This document shows positions 1 to 11,881 of a DNA stretch of 64,000 bases, in pieces; within the stretch, counting starts at the first letter, position 1; each line of letters begins with the position of its first letter. The notes beneath the pieces are model-generated. The model searched no databases. It saw only the letters and a program-made list of their open reading frames with translations, and was not told the DNA's origin. Made by a program: the position numbers and the translations under genes. Source of the stretch: Gremmenia infestans (lineage: Eukaryota; Ascomycota; Leotiomycetes; Helotiales; Hamatocanthoscyphaceae); assembly GCA_032629725.1 (NCBI GenBank), contig JAFEVB010000029.1:992001-1056000 (forward strand), in the 5' to 3' direction.

Positions 1-1
1 T

Positions 2-211
2 AATTATGGTCAATCTTCGCCAACTCTTCAAGACCAAGAGAACAAGGCAGTATACCCACACCAGCAATACTTCCAAAAGCAAGCGCAGATCCCACAGCCA
101 TACGCTCGGGCTCCTCAAACATACGAACCAGCAGATGTACCGGTAGATTCCACGTCGATCATCGAGAAGATCATGCTAAATCTAAAGGGTGCAAAACCAG
201 CTAATGCATGA
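2..211 (+). CDS. C-terminal end of an unrecognised Gln/Pro-rich protein (partial)
   Basis: An open frame enters from the left edge and runs 69 codons to a TGA at 209-211. The residues are rich in Gln, Pro, Ala and Tyr, with a short amphipathic stretch near the end (TSIIEKIMLNLKGAKP). No domain is recognisable. The coding call rests on the uninterrupted frame, the codon pattern and the A/T-rich 3' region that follows. The start and most of the gene lie outside the window, so no function is proposed. It could instead be the last exon of a gene whose upstream exons would identify it. Confidence 0.55.
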   Translation, partial: NYGQSSPTLQDQENKAVYPHQQYFQKQAQIPQPYARAPQTYEPADVPVDSTSIIEKIMLNLKGAKPANA

Positions 212-2388
212 ATGGGACTTGGGAATTGTGATGGCGTTGGTTTAAGGGGTTTCAAGATTGGGGGATGACTTTTGACGGCTCTAATGACTCGGGATGCAGA
301 TGGGTGTTTTGATACAGGGAGATATTTTTACTTCGTACGGGCTGGGAATAGCACGTTGCCTTTCAGTCATTTTGTGCACTTTGGCGCTCGGGAGTTTTGT
401 TTTTCTTTCTTGGTTCTGCATTGATTTGCTTCTATCCCTTGCTTTTCACGGAATCCTTTTCTGCCCTTTTTTGACCTTGGCGACATGTTTCCAAGTCATC
501 TTGGTATTAGAGAGTCTGGCTTGTAGATTAGGGATGGCTTCTTTGTGAGTACAGGGTCATGACTTACTTCGGTTGGAGGGCATGGATATTATGCTCTGGG
601 TTGGGTTAGGGCTGGTTGGGTTGTATGATAGTCTTGAAAGTGCCTGTCGCGCATGAGCATAAATGAAATTTAACCGAATCGAATCCAGTCCGCTCCCCTG
701 AGCTACGCTGCAAGTAGGTGATTAGCTCGTAGCCTGTATTCATGGCCCTGTGCCGTCCCATGGGGTCTGCAATGCAATGCAGTGCATTAATATCGGTTTA
801 GTTATTTTATAGGAGGATGCAAGATAGGGAATGGGGGAAGGATGACCGACTATTAGGGGATAGGGGATAGGTTAGGTTTAATGCCTGCATGCTAAAGCTA
901 GCCTGAGTTTCTTCGCGAGGTGGAGGGGGGGAGGGACGATTGGTAGTACAGTAATGAACGATGTATGTATTATTAGATCATTTACTAACACATTGTGATC
1001 TAGATAAATGGCTAGCTTCCGCCGGGCCGCAGTCAAGACTATTACTATTACTATCACCTACTCTCCCTCCCCCTTAATAAATGTCAAACCACGCAAGTCC
1101 CTATAGTACGTAGATTCCTATGAAACTGAATGGCTAGAGCCCTTGCAGTAGCCCGTGAAGGGTACTCGTAAGGTCCTTGTAAGGTCCTACTAAGCCCTAG
1201 ACGTAGTGATATTATTTGCTGCATTCCCCTGTTTACACCGTGGGGCGAAGGATTAATAACATTTATTAAGGGGAGGGGAGAGAGTAAGCTAGTAAAAGTA
1301 TCTTACCTTAGGTAGTCTAGCCCAAGCAAGCCTCGACCGAGGCTATATCGTACCTTCGAATTTCTTACCCCGCGATTTGATTATTGGTACGAGTACTGTA
1401 GTAGTGTAGGTATCTACCCCGCAGTAAGGTAAGGAAGGCAAGCTGCCGTCTTGTATAGGTAGTGTGATTTTAATTGTCTCTTAATGAGTGTTATGTTGCC
1501 AAGCAGCCTATTCCTGTTTCTTTATTGCTTTGTTTCCGCATTCTTGACTGATGAATTAGAAGCGGCGGGAGTTAGAAGTGGCATAGCAGGTTGGTATAGA
1601 TAATACTGTAGTACAATGCAATGCAATCTATAGCCGTTGTATTTCTGGCGGGTAGGTGGGTTTTTGGGGTCTTTCGTGCATGGTTACGAGTATGTATGTA
1701 CTATACCGAGTTTAGTGGGTGGATTGAGGGGCAGATGTGGACGTGCCGTAGACGCAGTACAGTAGCATTTCCGAGTTTGTGTACCTTTCAGCTTCCCGCG
1801 TTTCGTTTCGTTTCGTTTGGTTTAATTATCTTCTTTTTCAAATCATCGAGTTAGGAAGATGAGAATATTGGACTTGGGAGGATAGGGGAGGGAGGAAGAG
1901 AGAGCTCTTTTTATCCATGTATTCAGGCATACCTTACGTCCGTCTGGCCCTCTGGGTCGATTCCCGGTCCATCTATCTAGATTCGATTGGACTCTTTCTG
2001 AGATTCTGATGCGAGGTTAGGCGGTGCTGGGGGGTATGCATCCATCGTTCCGGACCTCCTTCTAGCCCTGCCTATAGTAGCCAGCCGTCCCACCCCGCGG
2101 CAAATCCATCTAATCGATCAATCAATCCACGATTACACGTGGGCTTTCTCCCCGCCTTCAGGATATTAATAGCTAGAGCTGAAAAACGGCATACTCGTAC
2201 TCGCTCGTACATATGCCGTACATACAAATAGACAAAGTAGGTAAATACCGAACATTTACCAAGTACTTGACCCATGCCTCAGACAGATCACCCTCTTCAT
2301 CACCAGGTGCAAATTATTTACTCCTGTCTCACCACCAAGTGAAAACTAATTGGAACCAACTCACTCACTCACTCACTCCTCTCTTATC
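212..2388. other. 2.2-kb intergenic region without a supported gene
   Basis: Frames here are short, low in coding character and lack family motifs. The 84-codon frame at 294-548 is hydrophobic but is probably 3' UTR or chance. The sequence has many short repeats of GGTA/TAGG type and C/T-rich tracts. A (TCAC)n tract at about 2361-2378 lies just before the GMC start codon and probably belongs to its 5' UTR or promoter. Confidence 0.6.
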
Positions 2389-4542
2389 ATGTCTACATAC
2401 AACCCCGAAACAGGCGACATGGATATCATCTTCGCGGGCGGCGGAACCGCAGCTTGTGTCGCCTCTGGCCGCCTGGCGAAAGCGAATCCAGATCTCAAAA
2501 TTCTACTCGTCGAGGGCGGACGGAACAATTTTCAGGATCCGTCTGTTAGGAACCCAGCTGTGTTTTTGAGTCATTTGGCGCCGGATAGTAAGACTGCGTT
2601 GGTATATTCCCTTTCTTCTTCTTCTTTGTGAGAGCACTTTGAGTGGTTTGTTTTACTTCTATATTACTCGAGTAAATTTTATTGTATTGTATTTAGTATT
2701 AAGCAAGCAAATAAATACTGGTTTAAGAATAACTTGGTCGAAATATATAGGTTTACAAATCCAACGCCTCACCACACCTCAATAACCGCGAAGCCATGGT
2801 GCCCGCTGGCGGGATTCTCGGCGGCGGCTCCTCGATCAATTTCATGATGTACACGCGTGCGCAGGGCTGTGATTTCGATTCCTGGGACACGCCAGGCTGG
2901 ACGGCCAAGGATATGCTCCCTGTGTGCAATAAGATTGAGACGTATCATGTTAAAAGGGAAGGTATCGATCAGGAAAAGCATGGGCATGACGGGCCTATTC
3001 ATGTCAGCGATGGTGGGTATAGCGGGACGAGCCAGGAACAGTTTGCGGAGACGGTGCAGGGTATGGGGTATAAGATGATTGATGATCTGCAGGATTTCGA
3101 TGCGGTGGGGGGGTTTAGTGTTAGTGTTTCTTTTTTCCGCTGTTGCTGTTGCTGCTGTGAGGTTGTGAGATTGATTTTGAGAAAGGGGGCTTTGCTAATC
3201 AATGGGGATTGATGTAGAAATGGGCAAAATATGTGAGTCCTGATGGGAAGAGACAGGATGCCGCACATGGATACATCCACCCTCTCCTTGAATCCAAACA
3301 ATACCCCAACCTGCACCTCCTGCTCGAGGCAAAAGTGATCCGCGTTCTCTTCGACGAATCATCCCCACCCCGCGCTATCGGCATCGAGTACAAGACCAAC
3401 GAAGAGCACCAGCCCATCATCGCGCTCTCGAAGCCGATCCCCAAGACTATCAAGGCATCTAAACTCGTAGTCGTCACGGCCGGTGCGCTCGGCACGCCGC
3501 AAATCCTCGAGCGATCCGGGGTTGGGAATCCCGATATTTTGAAGCCGCTCAACATCCCCGTCGTCGCTGATGTTCCAGGTGTCGGTGAGAATTACCAGGA
3601 CCATAACTTGTTGTTATATCCGTATAAAACTACCTTGCCCACGTCAGAGTCATTGGATGGTATTTTGAGCGGGAGAAAAGACTTTGTGAAAGCTCTGGGA
3701 GAGAAAGATCCCATACTCGGCTGGAATGGCATTGGTGCGTCCATATTCCAACTCGTATTTCCCCATCCATTCTATTCTACCATCCGTAAATACAAAAAAA
3801 AACTAATCCCCCGTTCCCATCCCTAGATCTCTGCAGCAAGCTCCGGCCCACAGACCGCGAAGTCGCCGCTCTAGGCCCAGACTTCCAAGCAGACTGGGAC
3901 CGCGCCTTCGCGCCCTACCCCACACGGCCGCTCATGCTCTGCGGCGTCGTATCCGCCTTCCTCGCAGACCCGTCCCTCGTGGCCCCCGGCCAATACCTCA
4001 CCCTAGGCCTGTACACCGCGTACCCGTTCTCGCGGGGCTCCATCCACATCACGTCGGCCGACGACGTGCTCAACGGCTACTCCTTCGACACGGGCTTCCT
4101 CTCGCACCCATCCGACATCAAGAAGCAGATGTGGGCGTACAAGATGTCACGGGAGATTGCGCGGCGCCTGCCGTACTATGTCGGGGAGCTGGAGCTGGGG
4201 CATCCGAAGTTCGCGGCGGGGAGTGCGGCGGCGCTGGGGAAGCGTGAGGGGGAGGTGGTGGGGGATATTGTGTATAGTGCACAAGATGATGCGGCGATTG
4301 AGGATTGGATTAGGGGGAATCTTAATACCACGTGGCATAGTCTCGGCACGTGCGCGATGCGGGATAGGGCGCGCCGAGGCGTGGTGGATCGCTACTTGAA
4401 TGTGTATGGGACGGTGGGGCTCAAGGTTGCGGATCTGAGTATGGCGCCGGAGAATGTGGGGGCCAATACGGCTAATACTGCCATGGCGATCGGGGAGAAG
4501 GCGGCGATGATTATTGCGGAGGAGTTGGGGATTACGGTCTAG
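2389..4542 (+). CDS. GMC oxidoreductase, alcohol-oxidase-like
   Basis: Predicted FAD-dependent oxidase or dehydrogenase of the glucose-methanol-choline family. Four exons keep frame: 2389-2601, 2751-3119, 3218-3734 and 3827-4542, giving about 604 residues. Seen: the N-terminal FAD fold (FAGGGTAACVASGRLA), the GMC signature region PAGGILGGGSSINFMMYTRA, the second signature GALGTPQILERSGVG, and a C-terminal active site with His in WHSLGTCAM and Asn in NVGANTANTAM. The order and spacing resemble fungal alcohol oxidases more than glucose oxidases. There is no clear signal peptide, so an intracellular or peroxisomal enzyme is possible, but the end (ELGITV) is not a canonical SKL. Neighbours are a convergent transporter and a P450, suggesting a small catabolic or secondary-metabolism group. 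The start follows a (TCAC)n leader. An upstream in-frame ATG at 2350 is less likely. Confidence 0.85.
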
Positions 4543-4815
4543 TCTACTTTAGGCGGGAGGTGAGATTCATGGAGATGGATGGGTGAGTTGTATTTTTGTA
4601 TATATACTTTTTCGCTGCCTTCCCTTACCATACGATAACCATATGTAAGTAAGGCAGTCAAGTCATCTTGTGGGAGTTCCCTTTCATCACCTTTCGATGA
4701 AGAGACTTAGGAGTATTCTCCAGCTGTTTCGGTTCGTAGCCTCTCTCTCGCCCTTCTCTCATCCCATTCATCTCTCATACACTATATATAGTATGTTCGC
4801 CTGCACCTCACCCAT

Positions 4816-6833
4816 TCACTCATCAGCAAGCCCCTCATCCACAGTCCTATAAAATGGTCTCGTTGAGCGCACGCCCTCAACATCCACATCATCCGCACCG
4901 CCCTCACTCAACACGACCGCCACCTCACTCTCCCTACTACTCCCCCCCTTCTCCCTCTCCATAACATCCAACTTCTTGCCCTCCTTCCTGAGCCTCATCT
5001 CCGTAAACACGGGGTTCTCTTTCTTGTTATACGCCTCCTCGAAAATGGAATCCAGCGTTTCGAGCGGGTAGCCTTTGGTTTCGACGAATGTGTAGTAAAT
5101 GATGGGGATAAAGGCAAAGTTGAAGCACATGAAGACGAAATAGGTCTTCCAGGATATCGAGTAGATCATTATGGGCGCGAGTTGGACTACTGCGTAATTG
5201 CCCTGTTTTGTGTTAGATTTGTGTTGGGGTTAATTAGGTTGAGGAGGCCGGGAGTGGGGAGTGGTGAAAGGTTGAAAGTAATGAATGGGAGTGGAAGAAG
5301 CAGAATAAGGAGAGATGAAGACGAACCAGCCAGTTGAAGGAAGTAGAAACACCGTTTGCTTCGGCGCGGATCCGGATAGGTGTTACTTCGGCCGGGTACA
5401 ACCATGTAGTGCCCAGCCAGCCGAGCGCGAAAAAGGCGATGAAGATGAAGATGAAAGCCGTTGCTGCGTAGCCGGGGGCTTTGTAGGTATCTGTTGTCTG
5501 GGAAAGACATGCTCCCTATTGCCAAAAGGAATTAGCTCGATTCATTCGTTCATTAGTTCATTCTAATCTAAGATTAAGGTAGAAAGTAGCAAATGCACTT
5601 ACGATAATCAAAGCACTGGTCCCCATGCCCATACTCCCCACAATCATCATCTTCCGCCTCCCGAACCGATCAACAATGAACAGCGCAACGATCGCAGCCG
5701 CTAGATATAGCGTTCCGTAGCAAGCGGTCAAAAGCCTCGACAGCGCAGGGCTGAAGCCCAAACTCGTCTCAAATACAGTTGTGGCGTAGTAAGTCACGAG
5801 ATTCGTTCCGCCGATTTGTTGGAAAAGCTGACTAACGGATCCGACGGTTACACGCCAGCGGTTCATCTCGGGGCCATTGGAGTAGAACTCCTTGAGCGTG
5901 AGCGGCTTGCCATCAGTGATCTCCTTGACCTTCTTGATGTGTGCGATTTCGGCTTGGATTTCGGGGTCGGCGGGTCCGGCTTTCTTGAGCCGGCAGAGGA
6001 TCTCAATGGCGACGTCGTCTTGGCCGTGCTTCAGGAGCCAGCGGGGGGATTCGGGTAGGGCCATGACGCCGAAGAAGAGGATTATTGCGAAGACGGCTTG
6101 GAAGGCGATGGGGAAGCGCCATTGGAAGGAGCCGTATTGGGTGACGAAGAAGAAGCCGTAGTTTATCCAGTAGGATATCATGACTGTGGATAGATGATTA
6201 GCACAAGGAAGTAGGCATGTATTGGTATGTAGGTATGTAGGGAGCATGTTCAACGTACTTCCACCAGCAATCAAAGCACCTTCGAAAAGCACGAGGAATC
6301 CTCGGATCTTGGGCGGTGCCATTTCCGATTGCCAGACCGGGATCGAGGAAGTGTTCATTCCGTTACCCACGCCCGTCACAATGCGTCCTACAATCAACTG
6401 CCCGATTTCGAAACTCGAAGCTTGGATCGCCGTTCCAATAAGCATGACGATAACGCCAAGCAACACTGCCCTCCGTCGCCCGAGCTGATCGCCGTATCCG
6501 ATAATGAAGATGGAGCCGAACAGGCATCCGATCTCGTAAATAGCAACGACGAGGGCTTGGATGGCTCCCATTTTGTTCTCCGGGTCCATCTTTGGGAAAT
6601 AGGTCAGGAAGTTGGTTTCGGTGATGATGCCGGACATGATGCCCTCTGGTGAACTCTTACTTAGTAATGGCAATGGATAGAATGGAGGCTTTTCAGAAAG
6701 AAGACTCACGATCATATCCAAAGAGGAGGAATCCACATGCTGCAGTTGCACAGACTAGGCCTTCCAGTGCAGCGCCTTTGACAGAGTTCCCTAGGAAGCC
6801 TGTAGGGGCGAGAGATCGTTTCAGCATCTCCAT
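4816..6833 (-). CDS. MFS transporter, sugar porter type
   Basis: Twelve-helix plasma-membrane transporter of the sugar porter family. Five exons join in frame: 6833-6710, 6645-6259, 6183-5603, 5497-5327 and 5202-4816, giving 549 residues. Seen: FGYDQGIMSG in helix 1, the GRR motif after helix 2, GRIVTGVGNGM, PESPRWL before the central loop, QQIGGTNLVTYYA in helix 7, DRFGRRK, WLYPAEVTPIRIRA, and VETKGYPLE at the end of helix 12. All are classic sugar-porter landmarks. The C-terminal tail is long, charged and acidic. Substrate cannot be told from sequence; hexose, pentose, polyol or disaccharide are all possible. It converges on the GMC gene with about 270 bp between stops. The first ATG (6833) is chosen; a second lies two codons on. 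Confidence 0.85.
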
Positions 6834-8561
6834 GATACAGTATTGAGTGCCAAAATAAGATGAAAAATTGCAAGTGAGGAGTAGGAACTAGCAACATGAA
6901 ATTTGGGAGGGGGAGTCTGAATTATATGGGACATGGAGTCTCCAGTCCAGATCAGAACAACACAGGCATCCCCCTTCATAGCCTGCCCCTCCACATCCTG
7001 ACGTTCCTTCAGAATCCCATAATTGATAGTCAATTTCCCAACCAGAACCGCGACAACTTTGCCTGTAGCCCCATTATAAGATGGAGCCTCAACCCGCTGT
7101 ATCTGTATACTACAACTAACTTTAGTAGGTATCTGCACTTTTAACCGGGAATTACTTGCGGTGTAGCCCAAGTCCAGTGACGGTTGTTGGTACTGTACCT
7201 CTGTAGTCTAGTAGCGCCGGAGCTTGTCGGCGCCTCTCCCGCATCCATACCCACAGCGATAACGACGATATGGAGAAGATGAGGTCATTCGTACCCATAT
7301 ATCTTACAACTTTTTTGTAGACCCTTTGTTTTTCTCTTCTGACATCATTTATGTGCACTTGCATATATCGTGCAAGCATGGTTCAAGTACAGTAAAGTAC
7401 AGTACAGTGCGGTAGTTCAAAGAAGAGAAAGCGCGTTGCCATGCATGTTCAGTATGAGAAAGAAGACAAGCAAATGAAAATGAGGCGGAAGTTGACTGGA
7501 TTACGGTAATGGTAAAATAAAATAGAAGCTGGTCTTGTTAAGTTCCGTTTCGGCTGTCGTTGAAATAAATCCAAATATTCAATGGCTTTTCTTCGGGCAA
7601 AGATCTCGATCGTCGGATTGTTGATCCTGCATGTAATGATGCATCAACTTTGCATGCAACTCTGCATGGGATTCTTTCTCGGCTACGAAGTGCCGTACGG
7701 AGATAACAGGGAGAGTACAAGGTGCGCTAGCATTTTACTCCCGGTAGCGTGAAACTTATCCATCTTACATAAACCACCGAATTCTTACATATAACATATT
7801 AAAAACCAAAGGAAAATTTCAAGGATCGCTGGATATATCTAAGAGGAAAGGGAATTTAGAAAAGGAAGAGAAAGCTCTGCTGATATCGTACAACCAATGC
7901 CCTGCTGAGCTAGCCTATAATGGACTAGATACTTGTCGGATTATGAGGCGCGATACTTTGTGTGAATAGCATCAAGTGTTTGAATGAACATATGATGAGT
8001 AGTGACACGTGACATGTTAATAGGCTCTTACGCGAGGAAGCTATTTAATTTTACTTACATTGATAAACATTTCACTGCCAGCAGAATCTTATTTCAGCTT
8101 ATCCGGAGTACATAATACAAGACCTCTATTCATCTAGCCGAAATAAAATTTACAGGGTAGCAACATCACGTGTGCGAATCACGGCGTTCCACTTCGAGGA
8201 CGATATAGGAGCACGCTAAATGGGTTTTCGATAATATCCTGCCAATTTATAGCGGAGCATGTATAAAGTGTACTGTAAGGGTGCTATCATGGAGTATACC
8301 GCTTCCCCATAACTTTGCGGTGTCTTCCAAGGTTACATAAGCATCTAGGTCTTGATCGGGATCAAGAAGGAAAAATTGTTGTCTATCTTTCTATGTCCCT
8401 CTAGGTGCCTTCTTAAGGAAGGTTTTAAATATAGGTAAAGGCCCCGGTAGTATGGCTAAGCTTATCTTCCCCATTACAGTACGTACAATGAGAAATTCAA
8501 ACAAAAGATAGCACGGCCTTTCCTTCCTCCGACATGTTCTGTTGTCCATCAATAATACCGC
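6834..8561. other. 1.7-kb intergenic region, nothing coding supported
   Basis: This lies between the start of the transporter and the stop of the P450. It holds only short overlapping frames without motifs, some A/T-rich sequence (7740-8150) and short AGTACAGTACAG-type repeats near 7390-7410. The transporter promoter should be in its left few hundred bases. Confidence 0.55.
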
Positions 8562-10402
8562 CTAATCAGTCTCATATTTTGCAAAAACCTCTTGATTGAC
8601 CTGCTCAAACTCCCGCATAATAGTCTCCCGGTGCTCCTCCGACCTTGGCTCAATAGCACACTCAAACGGATTAGCACAGCACAGAAAGCCCTCCGAATAA
8701 CCCGTTCTAATATCCGAATCAACAGGCCCCGCGCCCTCTTTCGCCTTGATCGAAAAGGCCCACAGCAGCTTTGCCATCGCCAGCCAGAGGTTGCGCTCTG
8801 CTAGGTGGATGCCCGGGCACATGCGGCGACCGGAGCCGTAGCCGTAGTGGTCGCGGTTCTCGTAGTCGGCAGACGCAGCGTATTCAGGGGCGAGGAGGGT
8901 GCGGTTGGCGAAGCGAGATGGGTCGAAGATGTCGGGGTTGGGAGCGAGGACGGGGTCGTGGTGTATGCCCCAGACGTTGAGGATGATGGTGGAGTTTTTG
9001 GGGATGGACATTCCGTTGACTATATCATCTGGAGCTTTTTGTTAGTATCGGATCGTGATTGTGTTGGTAGATGGGGAAGAATTTTTTGGTACGTACCTTC
9101 GCTGGAGGCGTGGGGAAAGGCTAGAGGGACGACTGGACGCCAGCGCATGGTCTCTTTCACAATCATGGCTATGTAGGGTAGCTTGGCGTAATCGGACCAG
9201 AGAGGTGAGCGGCTCTGTCCGACAACCTGGTCTATCTCTGCCTGTGCTTTCTTTTGCACGTTGGGGTATTTGATCATGGCGTGGATGAAAGCGGTGATGG
9301 CGGATGACGAGGTATCGGAACCACCTTCTAGTAACACGCCACAGAGGAAATTGATTTCATCGCGCGTGAGGTTTAGTTTGTCCTGCTTGTCGAGCACGCT
9401 ATCGAGGAACGAGCCGGCGCTGCCTGATGCCAGGCGTCGCTTCATAACTTGGCTGACCATATTGCCGTATAGTGTATCCATCTTTTTGCCAACGTCGCGA
9501 GCTCTGCTCCTCCAGTTACCGAATAGGCTTTCTGGGAGGTATTTCAGAATTGGAAAGATATCCACGGGGGGCGTAGACCCTGTCTCCATGATTGTGGACC
9601 AGCCTTCCATAAGCTCGAATAGCTTTACAAGATGAGGGGTATCAACTGTCGCACTTCGGATCCCAAACACTGAGTAAGTATCCAATCAGTGAATCGCATT
9701 CTATCGCTAGGGATGGAATCATACTCAAGCCCAGACTTACCTAAGGTCATGGTGATGCTGTTGCTGAAACGCTTAGGATGCTTCATTACTCCACCAGGAG
9801 CAAAACAGAAATCGCGCAGCATCTGGACTGCCTCCGCATTTTGCAGTACAATATGTTCTTTCTCACAACGCGACTCGTGGAACTGTTGATGAGCCAACTT
9901 GCGAAACTTCCGCCATTTATCGCCATAATCCATGGAGAGTAGATGGTCGCGGTGTGTGATAATATCTGAGACATAGGAGACGGGTCTACTGCTGTAAATC
10001 GAGCTCTTTTTATCTAGCATGGCTTTGACCAAGCTCTTGTCCGTAATGACTATTGCATTTGAGGAGCCCAGTTTGAGCGAGAAGATGCCGCCATATTGTT
10101 GGGCCCATGCTGTGAACCTTTGACAGGATCAGCCAGAATGCTCTTGTTGGAAAGGAAACTGGAGGAGATGAAAGGATCTGTACTGGAAATGTGCACCGCT
10201 CTTGGGAATTTGGTGAAGGTTGCCAATCAAAGGTAGAGTTGGAGGTCCTTGTCAAGTATTTGGTTAGCAGCTTCCATGGAGCCTTTAGAACCGAATTGAG
10301 GGCCTCACCAGGTGGAAAGTTCTTCCCTCGCCGCCCAGAAAATATCAAAATATACACAGTCCCAAGAGCAGCTATTGAAAGCCCCACAGCCCAGGAGAAC
10401 AT
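8562..10402 (-). CDS. Cytochrome P450 monooxygenase, microsomal
   Basis: Haem-thiolate monooxygenase. Five exons read in frame: 10402-10309, 10247-10184, 10117-9741, 9669-9097 and 9028-8562, giving 524 residues. Seen: an N-terminal membrane anchor (WAVGLSIAALGTVYILIF), the proline hinge NFPPGPPTLPLIGNLHQIP, helix C WRKFRK, the I-helix oxygen motif EGGSDTSSS, the ExxR motif (KETMRWRP), and the haem loop HYGYGSGRRMCPG with its Cys ligand. The architecture resembles fungal O-methylsterigmatocystin-oxidoreductase-like (CYP64-type) P450s, a broad group with varied substrates. Two short N-terminal exons are typical. All catalytic motifs are intact, so it is probably functional. The nearby GMC enzyme and transporter suggest a shared pathway, but no backbone synthase is in view. 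The substrate is unknown. Confidence 0.88.
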
Positions 10403-10562
10403 AATGGTCTGACTTGGTGTGATACTTCACGTTAGCTGTGACGATATATACTGGTTGGAGTTGTGGGAAGAGGCCTGTGAGGATGGGATGATTGGGGGAT
10501 GAGAAAATGGGAGGAAAACTGGCCATAAGATAGATATATCACTCGGTACTACCTAACAGGTA
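10403..10562. promoter_or_regulatory. P450 upstream region up to the MITE
   Basis: The 160 bp before the P450 start codon run directly into the inverted-repeat element at 10563. The core promoter is therefore either within these bases or contributed by the element. No TATA-like box was singled out with confidence. Confidence 0.35.
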
Positions 10563-10872
10563 CTCGGGCCAATTTCTTATGAGTCCGATTAACCGAAAAT
10601 AAATCGTAAATATATATATAGTTTTCTCTAATAAAAGTTATGCAGCTTACCTCTAAAGTTCCTACAAGTTAGTAGCAACTAAGCCTTTAAAGTAGTTTCT
10701 GTCTATATAGAAATATAATTTCACTTATAATAAAGATTTTCTCTCTATAATACTTTCTTTATATAGTATATAGATGAAAGTTCTAATATTTATGATATCA
10801 AGATTTTTAGTGGTTTTCTATCTATTTTCACGTACTTGCCCCATGTTCAGACTCACAAGAAGTTGGCCCGAG
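10563..10872. mobile_element. 310-bp MITE-like element with terminal inverted repeats and TA flanks
   Basis: The left end (CTCGGGCCAATTTCTTATGA at 10563-10582) matches the reverse complement of the right end (CTCGGGCCAACTTCTTGTGA) over the first 26 bp with three differences, all transitions. Both ends are flanked by TA (10561-10562 and 10873-10874), the target duplicated by Tc1/mariner-type transposases. The interior is strongly A+T-rich and has no open frame, as expected of a non-autonomous miniature element. The transition-type mismatches fit C-to-T decay such as RIP. It sits just upstream of the P450 start. Confidence 0.75.
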
Positions 10873-10874
10873 TA

Positions 10875-11677
10875 CTACCTCAGTCAATAAACCCCGCACT
10901 GGACGGAAAATACTGTACGGTTAGTCGGTCGTGATTCAAGACTCCTGAAGCAAGGATACGTTTGATGGTAGGCCTGCTCACATACTGTACCTACCTACCT
11001 ACCCAGGTATGAATGGATAGATGGCAACTCTACCTACAATAACTTCCTACAACAACTTCCTACAACAACATCCTATAATAACTTCCTTCACTTACTCAAT
11101 CGCTCCGGAATGTCTCTATCTCCATGTGAATGTGGAGTGGAGTGGCGTGGCTACTCCACCAGAGGGTGTCAACGCACCGCATCGCACCGCCCCCCTAGAA
11201 TGTAGCCGAAAATACACCGTATACGCAGTATTCGCTTAAATTCTTAGCTGCGTCGCGAATTCTAACACTCGCCCATTGGTGCTCGGCCGGAAAGCTTGGA
11301 CGAATCATGAGGAGGCTCTCACGTTACACAGACCCACAGACACTCGGCCGAAACGCCAGATTTATTACAAACACCACTCCATGTTCTTGGTTCGTTTTCC
11401 ATCTTTCCCTACCAACTACCTTCCATCTTACAAACCATCAAGATCTTGCTGAATACCCACCTATAGGTAATCAATCAGTATTGGTAGACTCAGTCACTCA
11501 GGTGAGGAGGGAAGGGGAGAAAGGGAGGGGCAGGTCACCAAGCGGGTTTAGGCTGCTTGTGTACTCGTAATCTGCCCATACCCTTGCCTGACTAAGGTAT
11601 TTGCTTTCAGTCCTCTCTTATCGCGGTACACATCCTCTAACTATCCTTTCATACACATCAACGCTTTACCTGTCATT
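10875..11677. other. Intergenic region upstream of the SDR stump
   Basis: About 800 bp without a supported gene. It contains short repeats such as CTACCTACCTACC and AACTTCCTACAACAAC. The last 100 bp before 11678 are C/T-rich, as in many fungal promoters, so the truncated SDR gene probably kept its original promoter. Confidence 0.5.
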
Positions 11678-11881
11678 ATGGGCCAACTACATATCCCCAA
11701 CACCCCTTCTACAACCACCTTCAAGGGCAAAACCATCATTGTAACTGGTGCAAACACTGGCCTGGGCTTGGAAGCTGCACGTCAATTCCTCACACTCTAC
11801 CCCTCCCGCGTAATCATTGCCTGCCGCTCCCTCACCAAAGGAAGAGATACTTCAATGGAGAGACATACGCATAAAACTTGA
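11678..11881 (+). pseudogene. Truncated short-chain dehydrogenase/reductase (N-terminal stump)
   Basis: The frame starts with ATG at 11678 after a good fungal leader and encodes the beginning of an NAD(P)-binding SDR: a short N-terminus, the first beta strand, the cofactor motif TGANTGLG, and the second strand ending VIIACRSLTKGRD. After about 57 residues the homology stops and the frame ends at a TAA eleven codons later. Intact SDRs of this type are about 300 residues and contain a YxxxK active site, which is absent. Directly downstream, on the opposite strand, lies a cupin remnant, so the break looks like a rearrangement junction. It is not expected to make an active enzyme. Confidence 0.8.

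Noticed and set aside
294..548. 84-codon hydrophobic open frame
   Set aside because: It lies immediately 3' of a gene end, has no leader or family motif, and its composition reflects T-rich non-coding sequence.
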